Program-made: the position numbers and the translations under genes
Shown: positions 9,557-18,474 of the stretch, one piece after another
How the letters are laid out: the number at the start of each line of letters is the position of its first letter
Numbering within the stretch: the first letter of the stretch is position 1
From: Flavobacterium sp. JAS
GTDB lineage: Bacteria; Bacteroidota; Bacteroidia; Flavobacteriales; Flavobacteriaceae
Length of the DNA: 64,000 nt
Direction of reading: 5' to 3'
NCBI RefSeq assembly: GCF_020991455.1
Contig: NZ_JAJMOX010000003.1
Coordinates: 391,616-455,615 of the forward strand
Notes under the pieces: generated by a model
Told to the model about the DNA's origin: nothing
The model's database searches: none
What the model saw: only the letters and a program-made list of their open reading frames with translations

Positions 9557-11020
9557 ATGAAAAGATTATATATATCAATGTTTGTACTTTCTGGGTTATT
9601 ATTATCCGGATGTTCAGATGATTTTTTGGATGTAGAGCCAACAGAAGCTATTCCGGCAGATCCTGCTTTGGTGAATAGTGATGCTGGAGCTTCAGGTTTT
9701 GTAACTGCAATTTACAATCAATTTTTAGGCTGGGAAATGTCCTCTTTTGGATGGAACGCAGTTTCAAGTATTATCACTGATGATGCTGATAAAGGTTCTG
9801 ATCCGGGAGATACTGGTGGGGATAAAGATATTGTTGATGCTTTAACTTATAATGCTTCAACTCCATCATTTCAATCTACCTGGGAGGCTAATTATGCAGG
9901 GATAAACAGGTGTAATCAAGCATTGGCAATGTTTCCTAAATTAGATAAGGCAACACCTAGTTTAAAAGCGAGATTAGTAGGTGAAACGAAGTTTTTGAGA
10001 GCTTTTATGTATTTTACTTTAGTAAAAGGATATGGAGGAGTTCCTATTATAGATCATTTAGCTACAGTTCCAATATCTGATGAAGATAGAAAAATGCAAT
10101 TGACACGTAAATCAGTAGCAGAAGTTTATGCTTTTATAGAGCAAGATCTAAATGATGCTATCGAAGCTTTGCCTTTAAAATCAACTTATACAGGGGCAGA
10201 TGTTGTCAGAGCTTCTAAAGGATCAGCGTATGCTTTATTAGCAAAAGTAAATTTATACCTAAAAAATTGGCAAAAAGTAATTGACAATTGTGATAAAGTA
10301 ACAGGGTATTCTTTAGTTTCTGATTATTCTTTACAGTTTAAAAAAGAAGGAGAATTTGGTTCTGAATCTATTTTCGAAATTAACGGAGTAGGTTCTACTT
10401 CAAGCCCTGGATTTGGAATTGGAAATTACTCTGTTTCTCAAGCACCGCGTGGTGCCGGAGGATGGGGTTGGGGATTCAATACTCCAACTGAAGGATTAGC
10501 AAATGCTTATGAAGCAGGCGATGTTAGAAAAAATGCGACCATTATATTCAGAGGTTCAGTTTTATATGATGGTAGAGAAATACCATCAACTGTAGCAAAT
10601 CCAAGATACAATTATAAAGCATATTCATCATCTTTTTACAATCAGGAATTTACAGATACAAATCTTAGATATTTAAGATATGCCGAAGTTATATTAATGA
10701 AAGCTGAAGCTTTAAATGAATTAGGACAAACTTCAGATGCAATTCCTTTAGTAAATCAAATTCGTAAAAGAGCAGGTTTAGGAGATACTCCTTTTACTTC
10801 TCAATCAGATATTAGAAAAGCAATCTGGAAAGAAAGAAGATTAGAATTTGCTTTTGAGCACGACAGATGGTTTGATCTTGTTAGAACAGGACAAGCTGAA
10901 GCGGCTATGGCAGCAGATGGTAAAACTTTTGTTGTTGGAAAACATGAATTATGGCCTATTCCAACTTCATTCTTAAGAGAAGCCAATGGTCTTTCACAAC
11001 AAAACCCTGGAGGTTACTAA
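9557..11020 (+). CDS. SusD/RagB-type surface glycan-binding lipoprotein
   Basis: Surface lipoprotein that lids the SusC channel and binds the glycan. It has 487 residues. The lipobox LLLSGC (Cys about residue 19) is followed by SDDFLDVEPTEA, typical of SusD proteins. The N-terminal SusD-like domain includes YAGINRCNQAL and KFLRAFMYFTLVKGYGGVPI, and the C-terminal RagB/SusD domain includes LRYAEVILMKAEALNELG and ERRLEFAFEHDRWFDLVRTG. It is preceded by its SusC partner with a 4-base gap and followed by a strong hairpin at 11031-11068 before the glycoside hydrolase genes. Confidence 0.96.
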   Translation: MKRLYISMFVLSGLLLSGCSDDFLDVEPTEAIPADPALVNSDAGASGFVTAIYNQFLGWEMSSFGWNAVSSIITDDADKGSDPGDTGGDKDIVDALTYNASTPSFQSTWEANYAGINRCNQALAMFPKLDKATPSLKARLVGETKFLRAFMYFTLVKGYGGVPIIDHLATVPISDEDRKMQLTRKSVAEVYAFIEQDLNDAIEALPLKSTYTGADVVRASKGSAYALLAKVNLYLKNWQKVIDNCDKVTGYSLVSDYSLQFKKEGEFGSESIFEINGVGSTSSPGFGIGNYSVSQAPRGAGGWGWGFNTPTEGLANAYEAGDVRKNATIIFRGSVLYDGREIPSTVANPRYNYKAYSSSFYNQEFTDTNLRYLRYAEVILMKAEALNELGQTSDAIPLVNQIRKRAGLGDTPFTSQSDIRKAIWKERRLEFAFEHDRWFDLVRTGQAEAAMAADGKTFVVGKHELWPIPTSFLREANGLSQQNPGGY

Positions 11021-11030
11021 TTAAAATTTC

Positions 11031-11068
11031 AAAATCACTCCTTTCAAAACTTAGAAAGGAGTGATTTT
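11031..11068 (+). terminator. Perfect 15-bp hairpin between susD and the GH144 gene
   Basis: AAAATCACTCCTTTC pairs perfectly with GAAAGGAGTGATTTT across an 8-base loop. The downstream tract is AT-rich but not a clean T run, so it may be a partial terminator or an mRNA-stabilising hairpin that lowers expression of the downstream enzymes relative to SusC/SusD. Confidence 0.7.
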
Positions 11069-11094
11069 ATTAATTGTTTTTTAAATTTTTTATA

Positions 11095-12465
11095 ATGGTT
11101 AGAATTTCAGTTTTATTACTAGTTTTTACTTTTTTTGGTTGTGGAAAAAATGCCGATAAATCAAAAAGTAGTGTTACAGAAAATATTTCTACTGCGAAAC
11201 TTACAGATGAGCAACTTTTAGGAGTAGTTCAAAAACAAACTTTTAAGTATTTCTGGGAATATGCTGAACCAAATTCAGGATTAGCCAGAGAGCGTTTTCA
11301 TCCTGATGGGAATTACCCTGAAAATGATGCTAATATTGTTACAACCGGAGGTTCTGGTTTTGGATTAATGGCAATCGTTTCCGGAATGTCTCAAGGATAT
11401 ATTACAAAAGCACAAGGGGTTGAAAGACTAAACAAAATTGCAGATTTTTTAGGCAAAGCAGATCGTTTTCACGGAGCATGGTCACATTGGATAGACGGAA
11501 ATACCGGAAAAGTAAAGCCTTTTGGAACCAAGGATAATGGAGGAGATTTAGTCGAAACCTCATTTTTGGTTGCAGGAATGATTACTGTTCGCGAATATCT
11601 AAAAGACGGTTCTGTAAATGAAAAAGCAGTTGCTCAAAAATATGATGCACTTTGGAAAGGTGTTGACTGGCAATGGTATACTAACAACAAAAATGTATTG
11701 TATTGGCATTGGTCGCCAACCTACGATTGGCAAATGAATTTTGCACTTGAAGGATACAACGAATGTTTAATTACTTATGTATTGGGAGCATCTTCGCCAA
11801 CACATGCAATCGATGCAAAAGCGTATCACGAAGGATGGGCAAGAAAAGGTGAGATAGTTTCTTCTAACACAAAATACAATATTCCTTTAATTTTAAGTCA
11901 TAATGGCGCTAAAGAATTTGGAGGGCCTTTATTTTGGGCGCATTATTCTTATGTAGGACTTGATCCAAATCAGTTAAGTGATAAGTACGCTAATTATTGG
12001 GATTTGAATGTAAATCAGACGAAAATCAATTATGAGTATTGTATTCAAAATCCTAAAAAAGGTTACAGTGCTGATTATTGGGGATTGACAGCGTCCTATT
12101 CCAGAAATCCTGATGGATCAATCGGTTACAATGCGCACATGCCAAGCAACGATCAGGGCGTTATGTCACCAACTGCTGCAATAAGTTCGATTGTATATAC
12201 GCCAAAAGAGTCAATGGCAGTAATTCGTAATTTATACGAAAACCATAAAAAAGAAACTTGGGGAGAAGCAGGTTTTTACGATGCTTTAAGCTTACAGAAT
12301 AATAACTGGGTAGCAAAACGCTATTTAGCAATTGATCAGGGACCGGAAGTAGTTATGATCGAAAATTACCGAACTGGTTTATTATGGAAGCTATTTATGA
12401 ATGCCCCTGAAGTTAAACAAGGATTAGTTAAACTTGGTTTCAAATCTGGAAAATACGGGTTTTAA
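11095..12465 (+). CDS. GH144/PF10091 glycoside hydrolase lipoprotein, predicted endo-beta-1,2-glucanase
   Basis: Predicted lipoprotein of the Glycoamylase (PF10091) family; characterised members of this family form GH144, endo-beta-1,2-glucanases. I chose the ATG at 11095 (456 residues) over a TTG 21 bases upstream because it gives a compact lipoprotein signal ending FTFFGC. Family hallmarks are TTGGSGFGLMAIVSG (about 88-103), FHGAWSHWIDGNTGKVKPF, DNGGDLVETSFLVAGM and the C-terminal GEAGFYDALS and AIDQGPEVVMIENYRTGLLW, consistent with an (alpha/alpha)6 barrel. It sits between susD and a GH3 beta-glucosidase, so it probably cuts the polymer into oligosaccharides for the GH3 enzyme. Family is confident; linkage specificity is inferred. 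Confidence 0.85.
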   Translation: MVRISVLLLVFTFFGCGKNADKSKSSVTENISTAKLTDEQLLGVVQKQTFKYFWEYAEPNSGLARERFHPDGNYPENDANIVTTGGSGFGLMAIVSGMSQGYITKAQGVERLNKIADFLGKADRFHGAWSHWIDGNTGKVKPFGTKDNGGDLVETSFLVAGMITVREYLKDGSVNEKAVAQKYDALWKGVDWQWYTNNKNVLYWHWSPTYDWQMNFALEGYNECLITYVLGASSPTHAIDAKAYHEGWARKGEIVSSNTKYNIPLILSHNGAKEFGGPLFWAHYSYVGLDPNQLSDKYANYWDLNVNQTKINYEYCIQNPKKGYSADYWGLTASYSRNPDGSIGYNAHMPSNDQGVMSPTAAISSIVYTPKESMAVIRNLYENHKKETWGEAGFYDALSLQNNNWVAKRYLAIDQGPEVVMIENYRTGLLWKLFMNAPEVKQGLVKLGFKSGKYGF

Positions 12466-13190
12466 TGGCATTTAATATGAAATATAAATTCACATTAATT
12501 ACAGTACTATTTTCTATGTTGAGTTTTGCACAAAGCGAAACAACCGGAACAATAAAAACAGTAGTAATGGTAAAGCATGAATTAGGTTACGCTTTACACA
12601 AACCTGCCAATACAAAAGAAAATAAGCCATTAATAGTTTTTATTTCGGGTGATGGAGAGAAAGGTACTGACATTGAAAAAGTAAAAATTAATGGACCTTT
12701 AAAATATTTAAAAACGCATCAATTAGACGCTTACGTTTTGGCTCCACAATGCAAAGAAGATGAAAATTGGGATATTGAATCGATTAATGAATTGATTTTA
12801 AAAATTCAAAAAGAGAATAAAATAGATTCCAACAGAATATATGTTACAGGTTTAAGTTCCGGAGGTTGGGCAGCATGGAATTTAGCGCTTTCATATCCGG
12901 ATAAATTTGCCGCGATAGTGCCAATTTCGGGTTTTGTTGATTTGATAGAATTAGAAAGTGCTTGTAAAATTGCTACTATTCCAACCAGGATTTTTCACGG
13001 ATTATTAGACGATGTGGTAAAGGTAGATTATGCAATTACCATTTACAAAGAATTAAAAAAATGCAATGCCAAAGATGTTCAATTGACCATTTTTGATGAT
13101 GCAGGTCACGATAGTTGGTCACGAGTTTATGACAATCCGGAGATTTATAACTGGATGTTTAAACAGATAAAAACGAATACGAACAAATAA
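12465..13190 (+). CDS. Exported alpha/beta-hydrolase (carboxylesterase/phospholipase-like)
   Basis: A serine esterase of the alpha/beta-hydrolase fold, 241 residues, exported by a signal peptide (KYKFTLITVLFSMLSFAQ). Visible catalytic residues are the nucleophile Ser in GLSSGGWAAW (about residue 130), Asp in HGLLDDVVKV and His in DDAGHDSW. The start overlaps the GH144 stop codon (TAATG), suggesting coupled translation; ATG at 12477 would also keep the signal peptide. Twelve bases separate it from the GH3 gene. Inside a glucan-degrading operon it is likely to remove acyl esters such as acetyl or succinyl groups from the glycan; this role is inferred. Confidence 0.85.
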   Translation: MAFNMKYKFTLITVLFSMLSFAQSETTGTIKTVVMVKHELGYALHKPANTKENKPLIVFISGDGEKGTDIEKVKINGPLKYLKTHQLDAYVLAPQCKEDENWDIESINELILKIQKENKIDSNRIYVTGLSSGGWAAWNLALSYPDKFAAIVPISGFVDLIELESACKIATIPTRIFHGLLDDVVKVDYAITIYKELKKCNAKDVQLTIFDDAGHDSWSRVYDNPEIYNWMFKQIKTNTNK

Positions 13191-13201
13191 ATATTAATAG
13201 A

Positions 13202-15502
13202 ATGAAAAACAAATTAGTCTTACTTTTTTTAGGATGTGCTGTTTTGGGTTACGCTCAAAAAAGGACCACTAAAAATACAGTAAAAATTAAACCAAAATCA
13301 GAGTTTGTAGCGGAGTTGATGTCGAAAATGACGTTAGATGAAAAATTAGGGCAGCTTAATTTACCAACTTCTGGAGATATTACTACAGGACAAGCAAATA
13401 GCTCTAATGTGGCTAAAAATATTGCTGAAGGTAAGGTTGGAGGTTTATTCAATATTAAATCTGTTCAGAAAATTAAAGAAGTACAAAAGATTGCTGTTGA
13501 GCAGAGCCGCTTGAAAATTCCGTTGCTTTTTGGTATGGATGTAATTCATGGTTACGAAACAACATTCCCAATTCCGTTAGGATTATCTTGTACTTGGGAT
13601 ATGGGTTTAATCGAAAGAAGTGCACAAATCGCTGCTCAGGAAGCAAGTGCTGATGGGATCAACTGGACATTCTCTCCAATGGTAGATATTTCTCGTGACC
13701 CTCGTTGGGGAAGAGTTTCTGAAGGTTCAGGAGAAGACCCGTATTTAGGAAGCCAAATTGCAAAAGCAATGGTAAATGGTTACCAACAGCACGATCTTTC
13801 TAAGAATAATTCTATCATGGCGTGTGTTAAACACTTCGCTTTATATGGTGCACCAGAAGCTGGGCGTGATTACAATACGGTTGACATGAGTCATATCAGA
13901 ATGTTTAATGATTATTTCCCTCCTTATAAAGCTGCTGTTGATGCAGGAGTAGGTTCTGTAATGGCTTCTTTCAATGAAATTGACGGAATTCCTGCAACAG
14001 GAAACAAATGGTTAATGACCGATGTTTTAAGAAAACAATGGGGCTTTAAAGGTTTCGTAGTAACAGATTTTACTGGAATCCCTGAAATGATCGAACACGG
14101 AATGGGTGATTTACAAGCAGTTTCGGCTTTATCATTAAATGCTGGTGTAGAAATGGATATGGTTGGTGAAGGTTTCTTAGGTACTTTGAAAAAATCTTTA
14201 GACGAGAAAAAAGTAACAATCGAGACAATTGACAATGCTGTTAAACTTATTTTAGAAGCAAAATACGATTTAGGATTATTTAGTGATCCATATAAATATT
14301 GTGATGTAAACAGAGCAAAAACAGAGATTTTTACAGCAAGCAGCAGAAAAGAAGCAAGATCAATATCTGCGCAATCATTGGTTTTGTTAAAAAATCAAAA
14401 TCAAGTATTGCCTCTTAAAAAATCAGGAACAATTGCTTTAATTGGACCATTGGCTGATGCTAAAGAAAACATGCCGGGAACCTGGAGTGTAGCTACAAAA
14501 ATGGAAAATGCTATTTCATTATTAGCAGGAATCAAAGAAGTAGCGGGATCTTCTACAAAAGTATTATATGCTAAAGGAAGTAACTTAGATTACGATGAAA
14601 CTTTTGAAACTAACGCAACAATGTTTGGTAAAACCTTACACCGCGATGGACGTTCTAAAGAAGAATTATTAGCAGAAGCATTAAAAGTAGCGAATCAATC
14701 AGATGTAATTGTTGCCGCACTTGGAGAATCTGCTGAAATGAGTGGAGAATCTAGCAGCCGTACGAATTTAGAAATTCCACAAGCTCAAAAAGATTTATTA
14801 AATGCTTTATTAAAAACAGGAAAACCAGTTGTTTTAGTATTATTCGACGGTCGTCCGTTAGTAATTAAAGAAGAGAACGAAACTGTTCCTGCTATTTTAA
14901 ATGTTTGGTTCGCAGGTAGTGAAGCAGGTTATGCTATTGCCGATGTTTTATTTGGAGATGTAAATCCTTCAGGAAAATTGACTTCAACTTTCCCAAGAAG
15001 TGTTGGACAATTACCAATTTATTACGCACACAAAAACACAGGAAGACCACTTTCTAACACAGAAGGTAAATTCGAAAAATTCAGATCTAACTATATCGAC
15101 GAAAGAAACGAGCCATTATTCCCATTTGGTTTCGGATTAAGTTATACTTCTTTTGAATATTCAAATGTGAAAATTTCATCGGATAAAATGAATTTCAACG
15201 GAAAATTAAAAGTGACTGTTGATGTTGCAAACACAGGAAATTATGACGGAAAAGAAACCGTTCAATTATACATTAGAGATTTAGTAGGTTCAGTAACAAG
15301 ACCAGTTAGAGAATTGAAAAATTTCCAAAAAATAGCACTTAAAAAAGATGAAAAACAAACTGTGTCATTTGATATCACAGTTGAAGATTTAAAATTTTAT
15401 AATTCTGATTTACAATTCGTAGCAGAACCTGGACAGTTTGATGTTTTCGTTGGAGGAAATTCAAATGCAGACAAGAAAGTTAGTTTTGAATTAACTAAAT
15501 AG
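13202..15502 (+). CDS. bglX: GH3 family beta-glucosidase (BglX-like), periplasmic
   Basis: Glycoside hydrolase family 3 exo-acting beta-glucosidase of 766 residues with a signal peptide (LVLLFLGCAVLGYAQ). It has the N-terminal TIM barrel, the second alpha/beta domain and a C-terminal fibronectin III-like domain. The nucleophile Asp is D289 in GFVVTDFTG. The candidate acid/base Glu lies in ALGESAEMSGESSSR. Other signatures are DPRWGRVSEGSGEDPYLGS and VKHFALYGAPEAGRDY. It ends the first enzyme cluster of the PUL and is followed by a terminator. Next to a GH144 enzyme it probably releases glucose from beta-1,2-gluco-oligosaccharides (sophorose series); some Bacteroides GH3 enzymes have this preference. 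Confidence 0.93.
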   Translation: MKNKLVLLFLGCAVLGYAQKRTTKNTVKIKPKSEFVAELMSKMTLDEKLGQLNLPTSGDITTGQANSSNVAKNIAEGKVGGLFNIKSVQKIKEVQKIAVEQSRLKIPLLFGMDVIHGYETTFPIPLGLSCTWDMGLIERSAQIAAQEASADGINWTFSPMVDISRDPRWGRVSEGSGEDPYLGSQIAKAMVNGYQQHDLSKNNSIMACVKHFALYGAPEAGRDYNTVDMSHIRMFNDYFPPYKAAVDAGVGSVMASFNEIDGIPATGNKWLMTDVLRKQWGFKGFVVTDFTGIPEMIEHGMGDLQAVSALSLNAGVEMDMVGEGFLGTLKKSLDEKKVTIETIDNAVKLILEAKYDLGLFSDPYKYCDVNRAKTEIFTASSRKEARSISAQSLVLLKNQNQVLPLKKSGTIALIGPLADAKENMPGTWSVATKMENAISLLAGIKEVAGSSTKVLYAKGSNLDYDETFETNATMFGKTLHRDGRSKEELLAEALKVANQSDVIVAALGESAEMSGESSSRTNLEIPQAQKDLLNALLKTGKPVVLVLFDGRPLVIKEENETVPAILNVWFAGSEAGYAIADVLFGDVNPSGKLTSTFPRSVGQLPIYYAHKNTGRPLSNTEGKFEKFRSNYIDERNEPLFPFGFGLSYTSFEYSNVKISSDKMNFNGKLKVTVDVANTGNYDGKETVQLYIRDLVGSVTRPVRELKNFQKIALKKDEKQTVSFDITVEDLKFYNSDLQFVAEPGQFDVFVGGNSNADKKVSFELTK

Positions 15503-15522
15503 TTGGTTTGTTTATTTTAATT

Positions 15523-15558
15523 AGCCCTTCGTAATTGGTTAACGGAGGGCTTTTTTTT
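15523..15558 (+). terminator. Rho-independent terminator after the GH3 gene
   Basis: GCCCTTCGT (15524-15532) pairs with ACGGAGGGC (15542-15550, one wobble), followed by eight T. It ends the susC-to-GH3 transcript, so the phosphodiesterase and GH43 genes need their own promoter. Confidence 0.85.
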
Positions 15559-15634
15559 CGCTTTTTGGCCAGTAGTTTGTAGGTAAAATCGTTACTCTGG
15601 ACTTTTAGAAAAATATAAATTTAATTTCTATATA

Positions 15635-16420
15635 ATGAATACAATTAAAATTTCAAGTGCATTTGTTTTAATGCTAATGATGGTTGTTTTCTCTTCTTGC
15701 AGTGTAAAAAAAAATGGTATTGTAGCACATCGAGGAGCTTGGAAAAAAAATAACTTACCAGAAAATTCAATTGCTTCTCTTAGACATGCAATTGATATGA
15801 AACTTGTTGGTTCAGAATTTGACGTTTGGAGAACAGCCGATGATTCTCTTGTAATCAATCACGATGCACATTATAATAAGTTGCTAATTGAAGAAACAAA
15901 TTACCAAGACCTGATAAAGTTTAAACTTTCGAACGGAGAGAAGCTTCCAACTTTACACGAATATATTACGGAAGGCAAAAGAAATAACAAACACACACTT
16001 TTGGTCTGTGAAATAAAACCTTCGGAAATAAGTAAAGAAAGAGGAAAACAAACTGCCATAAAAACCGTTGAAATGATCAAAAAACTCAACGCAGATAAAA
16101 TAACGGCTTACATAAGTTTTGACTACGAAATTCTAAAACAGATCCAACAAATTGATCCAAAAGCTTCATTGCAATATCTGGAAGGAAATAAATCTCCAGC
16201 AGAAGTAAAAAAGGATAATATTTCTGGTGTTGATTATCATTATTCGGTTTTTCAAAAACACCCTGAGTGGATAAAAGAAGCGAAAGACAACAACATTATT
16301 TTAAATGTCTGGACAGTTAATGATGCTGATGTTATGGATTGGATTATTGGAAATAATTTTGATTATATAACTACTAATGAACCTGAATTACTTGCTGAAA
16401 GATTAATGAAGAGAAAATAA
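15635..16420 (+). CDS. Glycerophosphodiester phosphodiesterase family lipoprotein (UgpQ-like)
   Basis: A GDPD-family TIM-barrel enzyme that hydrolyses glycerol phosphodiesters, 261 residues. It carries a lipoprotein signal (lipobox VFSSC, Cys about residue 24), so it acts in the periplasm or at a membrane surface rather than in the cytoplasm. The catalytic signatures are present: VAHRGAW, PENSIAS, the ExD pair in GSEFDVWRT and the catalytic NHD in LVINHDAHYN. It starts a second PUL segment after a terminator, 38 bases before a GH43-like gene. In this setting it could remove phosphoglycerol groups from decorated glucans (inference) or simply scavenge glycerophosphodiesters. Confidence 0.9.
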   Translation: MNTIKISSAFVLMLMMVVFSSCSVKKNGIVAHRGAWKKNNLPENSIASLRHAIDMKLVGSEFDVWRTADDSLVINHDAHYNKLLIEETNYQDLIKFKLSNGEKLPTLHEYITEGKRNNKHTLLVCEIKPSEISKERGKQTAIKTVEMIKKLNADKITAYISFDYEILKQIQQIDPKASLQYLEGNKSPAEVKKDNISGVDYHYSVFQKHPEWIKEAKDNNIILNVWTVNDADVMDWIIGNNFDYITTNEPELLAERLMKRK

Positions 16421-16458
16421 CGCTGTAGTATGGAGCTTTTTAATTAAAAAATAAAAAC

Positions 16459-18378
16459 ATGAAAAAACTATATTTAATCCCCGTTTTGCTAATGATTATT
16501 GGTGTCAATACCAAGACATTGGCACAAAACACGATTCCAGGAAAAACGGAATGGTTTGACCCAAATAAACCTGCAACAACATATTGCAATCCAATTAATA
16601 TTGGATATAATTATACAACAGAAAATCATAATGGTATTCCGGAATCCCGCCGTTCAAGTGCAGATCCGGTAATTATTACTTTTAAAGGCGAATATTATTT
16701 ATTTGCTACAAATCAGGCAGGATTTTTTTGGAGTAAAGACATGTCTGACTGGAAATTTGTTTATGGAAGTTTTCAAAGAAGACCTGCAGATGATGATCAA
16801 TGTGCACCGGCAGCTTGGGTAGTAAATGATACTTTATTCTATGTAGGTTCAACCTGGAAAAGAGATCATCCAATTTGGAAAACAGCAGATCCAAAATCAG
16901 GGCAATGGTTGCGACATGTAGACAAAGTGATGTTGCCAACCTGGGATCCGGCGATCTTTCAGGATGACGATAAAAAAGTATACATGTACTATGGATCAAG
17001 CGGAAAATTACCTCTTGTAGGCGTAGAAGTAGATTATAATACATGGTTGCCAAAAGGAAATCAGGCAGATTACGAAAAGTTATACAAAGCGACAGAAGTT
17101 GAAGATATCCAGCGTCCGTATGGTCAGATAAAAGAAGTTGCAATTTTAGATCCTGCAAACCACGGTTGGGAACGTTTTGGGCCAAATAATGACATGGAAC
17201 CGGCACCTTGGGGTAACTTTATTGAAGGAGCCTGGATGACCAAACACGACGGAAAATATTATATGCAATACGGAGCTCCTGCAACCGAGTTTAAAGGTTA
17301 TGCAAACGGAGTACATGTAGGAGATAATCCGTTAGGGCCATTTGTATATCAAAAACACAATCCAATGTCTTATAAACCGGGAGGATTTGTAATTGGAGCC
17401 GGACACGGAAATACATTTGCGGATAATTACGGAAATTATTGGAATACTGGAACCTGCAAGATTTCTATTAAAGATCGTTTTGAGCGTCGTATAGATATGT
17501 TTCCAGCAGGATTTGACAAAGACGATGTTATGTATTCGATAACTTCTTATGGGGATTTCCCGATAGTATTACCAACTGCAGAACGCAATCAGGAAAAAGG
17601 AGCTTCTTCTGGATGGATGTTGCTTTCATACAAAAAGCCAGTAACAGTTTCTTCTTCAGAAGAGTGTATGGAAGTTGAAACACACAGAATGGACAATGGC
17701 GGTAAAAAAGTATATGAGAAATTTTGCTACGGAGCTAATAATCTTACCGATGAAAATATTCAGACATATTGGTCCGCAAAAACAGATAAACCAGGCGAAT
17801 GGCTACAGCTTGATTTAGGCAAACCGATGCAAATAAACGCTTTGCAAATTAATTACGCAGATCATAAAGCAACGCAGTACAACAAAGCAATGGATATTTA
17901 TTATCAATATAAAATCTTTATGTCTGATGATGCTGTGAATTGGACACTAGTAGTTGATAAATCTCAAAATGCTAAAGATGTTCCTCATGATTATGTCGAA
18001 TTGACAAAGCCAATTAAAGCACGTTACATCAAGATGGTGAACATTCACAATGCTTCAGGATTATTTGCTGTTTCTGATTTTAGAGTTTTTGGAAATGGAT
18101 TATCAGAAAAACCAAAACCAGTTTCATATTTTAAAGTGGCCAGAAATGCAAAAGATTCTCGTAATGCAATGATTACATGGAAAAAGCAAGCAGATGCAAT
18201 TGGTTATAATATTTATTACGGAATCAGTGCTGATAAATTGTATAACAGCATTATGGTATACGACGAAGGTTCGTATGACTTTAGAGGTTTAGATAAAGGC
18301 ACAAAATATTATTTTACGATAGAGGCATTTAATGAAAGTGGAATAGGAGCAAAAAATAAACTAAAAGAAGTAAAATAA
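16459..18378 (+). CDS. GH43-like glycoside hydrolase with discoidin (F5/8C) and Fn3 domains
   Basis: Exported five-bladed beta-propeller glycosidase, 639 residues, signal peptide ending TLAQ. The three acidic positions of clan GH-F are apparent: Asp in SSADPVIITF (base), Asp in PTWDPAIFQDD and Glu in NFIEGAWMTKHDGKYYMQYG (acid). A galactose-binding/discoidin domain follows at about 425-545 (WLQLDLGKPMQINALQI, KARYIKMVNIHN), then a fibronectin III module (about 550-639). Family GH43 members cleave xylosides, arabinosides or galactans; the specificity here is not readable. It probably shares a transcript with the phosphodiesterase gene 38 bases upstream. Confidence 0.85.
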   Translation: MKKLYLIPVLLMIIGVNTKTLAQNTIPGKTEWFDPNKPATTYCNPINIGYNYTTENHNGIPESRRSSADPVIITFKGEYYLFATNQAGFFWSKDMSDWKFVYGSFQRRPADDDQCAPAAWVVNDTLFYVGSTWKRDHPIWKTADPKSGQWLRHVDKVMLPTWDPAIFQDDDKKVYMYYGSSGKLPLVGVEVDYNTWLPKGNQADYEKLYKATEVEDIQRPYGQIKEVAILDPANHGWERFGPNNDMEPAPWGNFIEGAWMTKHDGKYYMQYGAPATEFKGYANGVHVGDNPLGPFVYQKHNPMSYKPGGFVIGAGHGNTFADNYGNYWNTGTCKISIKDRFERRIDMFPAGFDKDDVMYSITSYGDFPIVLPTAERNQEKGASSGWMLLSYKKPVTVSSSEECMEVETHRMDNGGKKVYEKFCYGANNLTDENIQTYWSAKTDKPGEWLQLDLGKPMQINALQINYADHKATQYNKAMDIYYQYKIFMSDDAVNWTLVVDKSQNAKDVPHDYVELTKPIKARYIKMVNIHNASGLFAVSDFRVFGNGLSEKPKPVSYFKVARNAKDSRNAMITWKKQADAIGYNIYYGISADKLYNSIMVYDEGSYDFRGLDKGTKYYFTIEAFNESGIGAKNKLKEVK

Positions 18379-18416
18379 TTCTGGTTTTATTTTAAGAAAA
18401 GGTTGTAAAAAAACTA

Positions 18417-18446
18417 TTGCAATTATAAAGAATTTTGTTCCTTTGT
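18417..18446 (+). promoter_or_regulatory. Weak candidate promoter for the M28 peptidase gene
   Basis: TTG at 18417-18419 and TTCCTTTG at 18439-18446, one mismatch to TAnnTTTG, with a 19-bp spacer. It fits the 96-bp gap before the peptidase gene, but the -7 box is imperfect. Confidence 0.3.
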
Positions 18447-18474
18447 TATACAACCCAAAATGCTATAATATACC

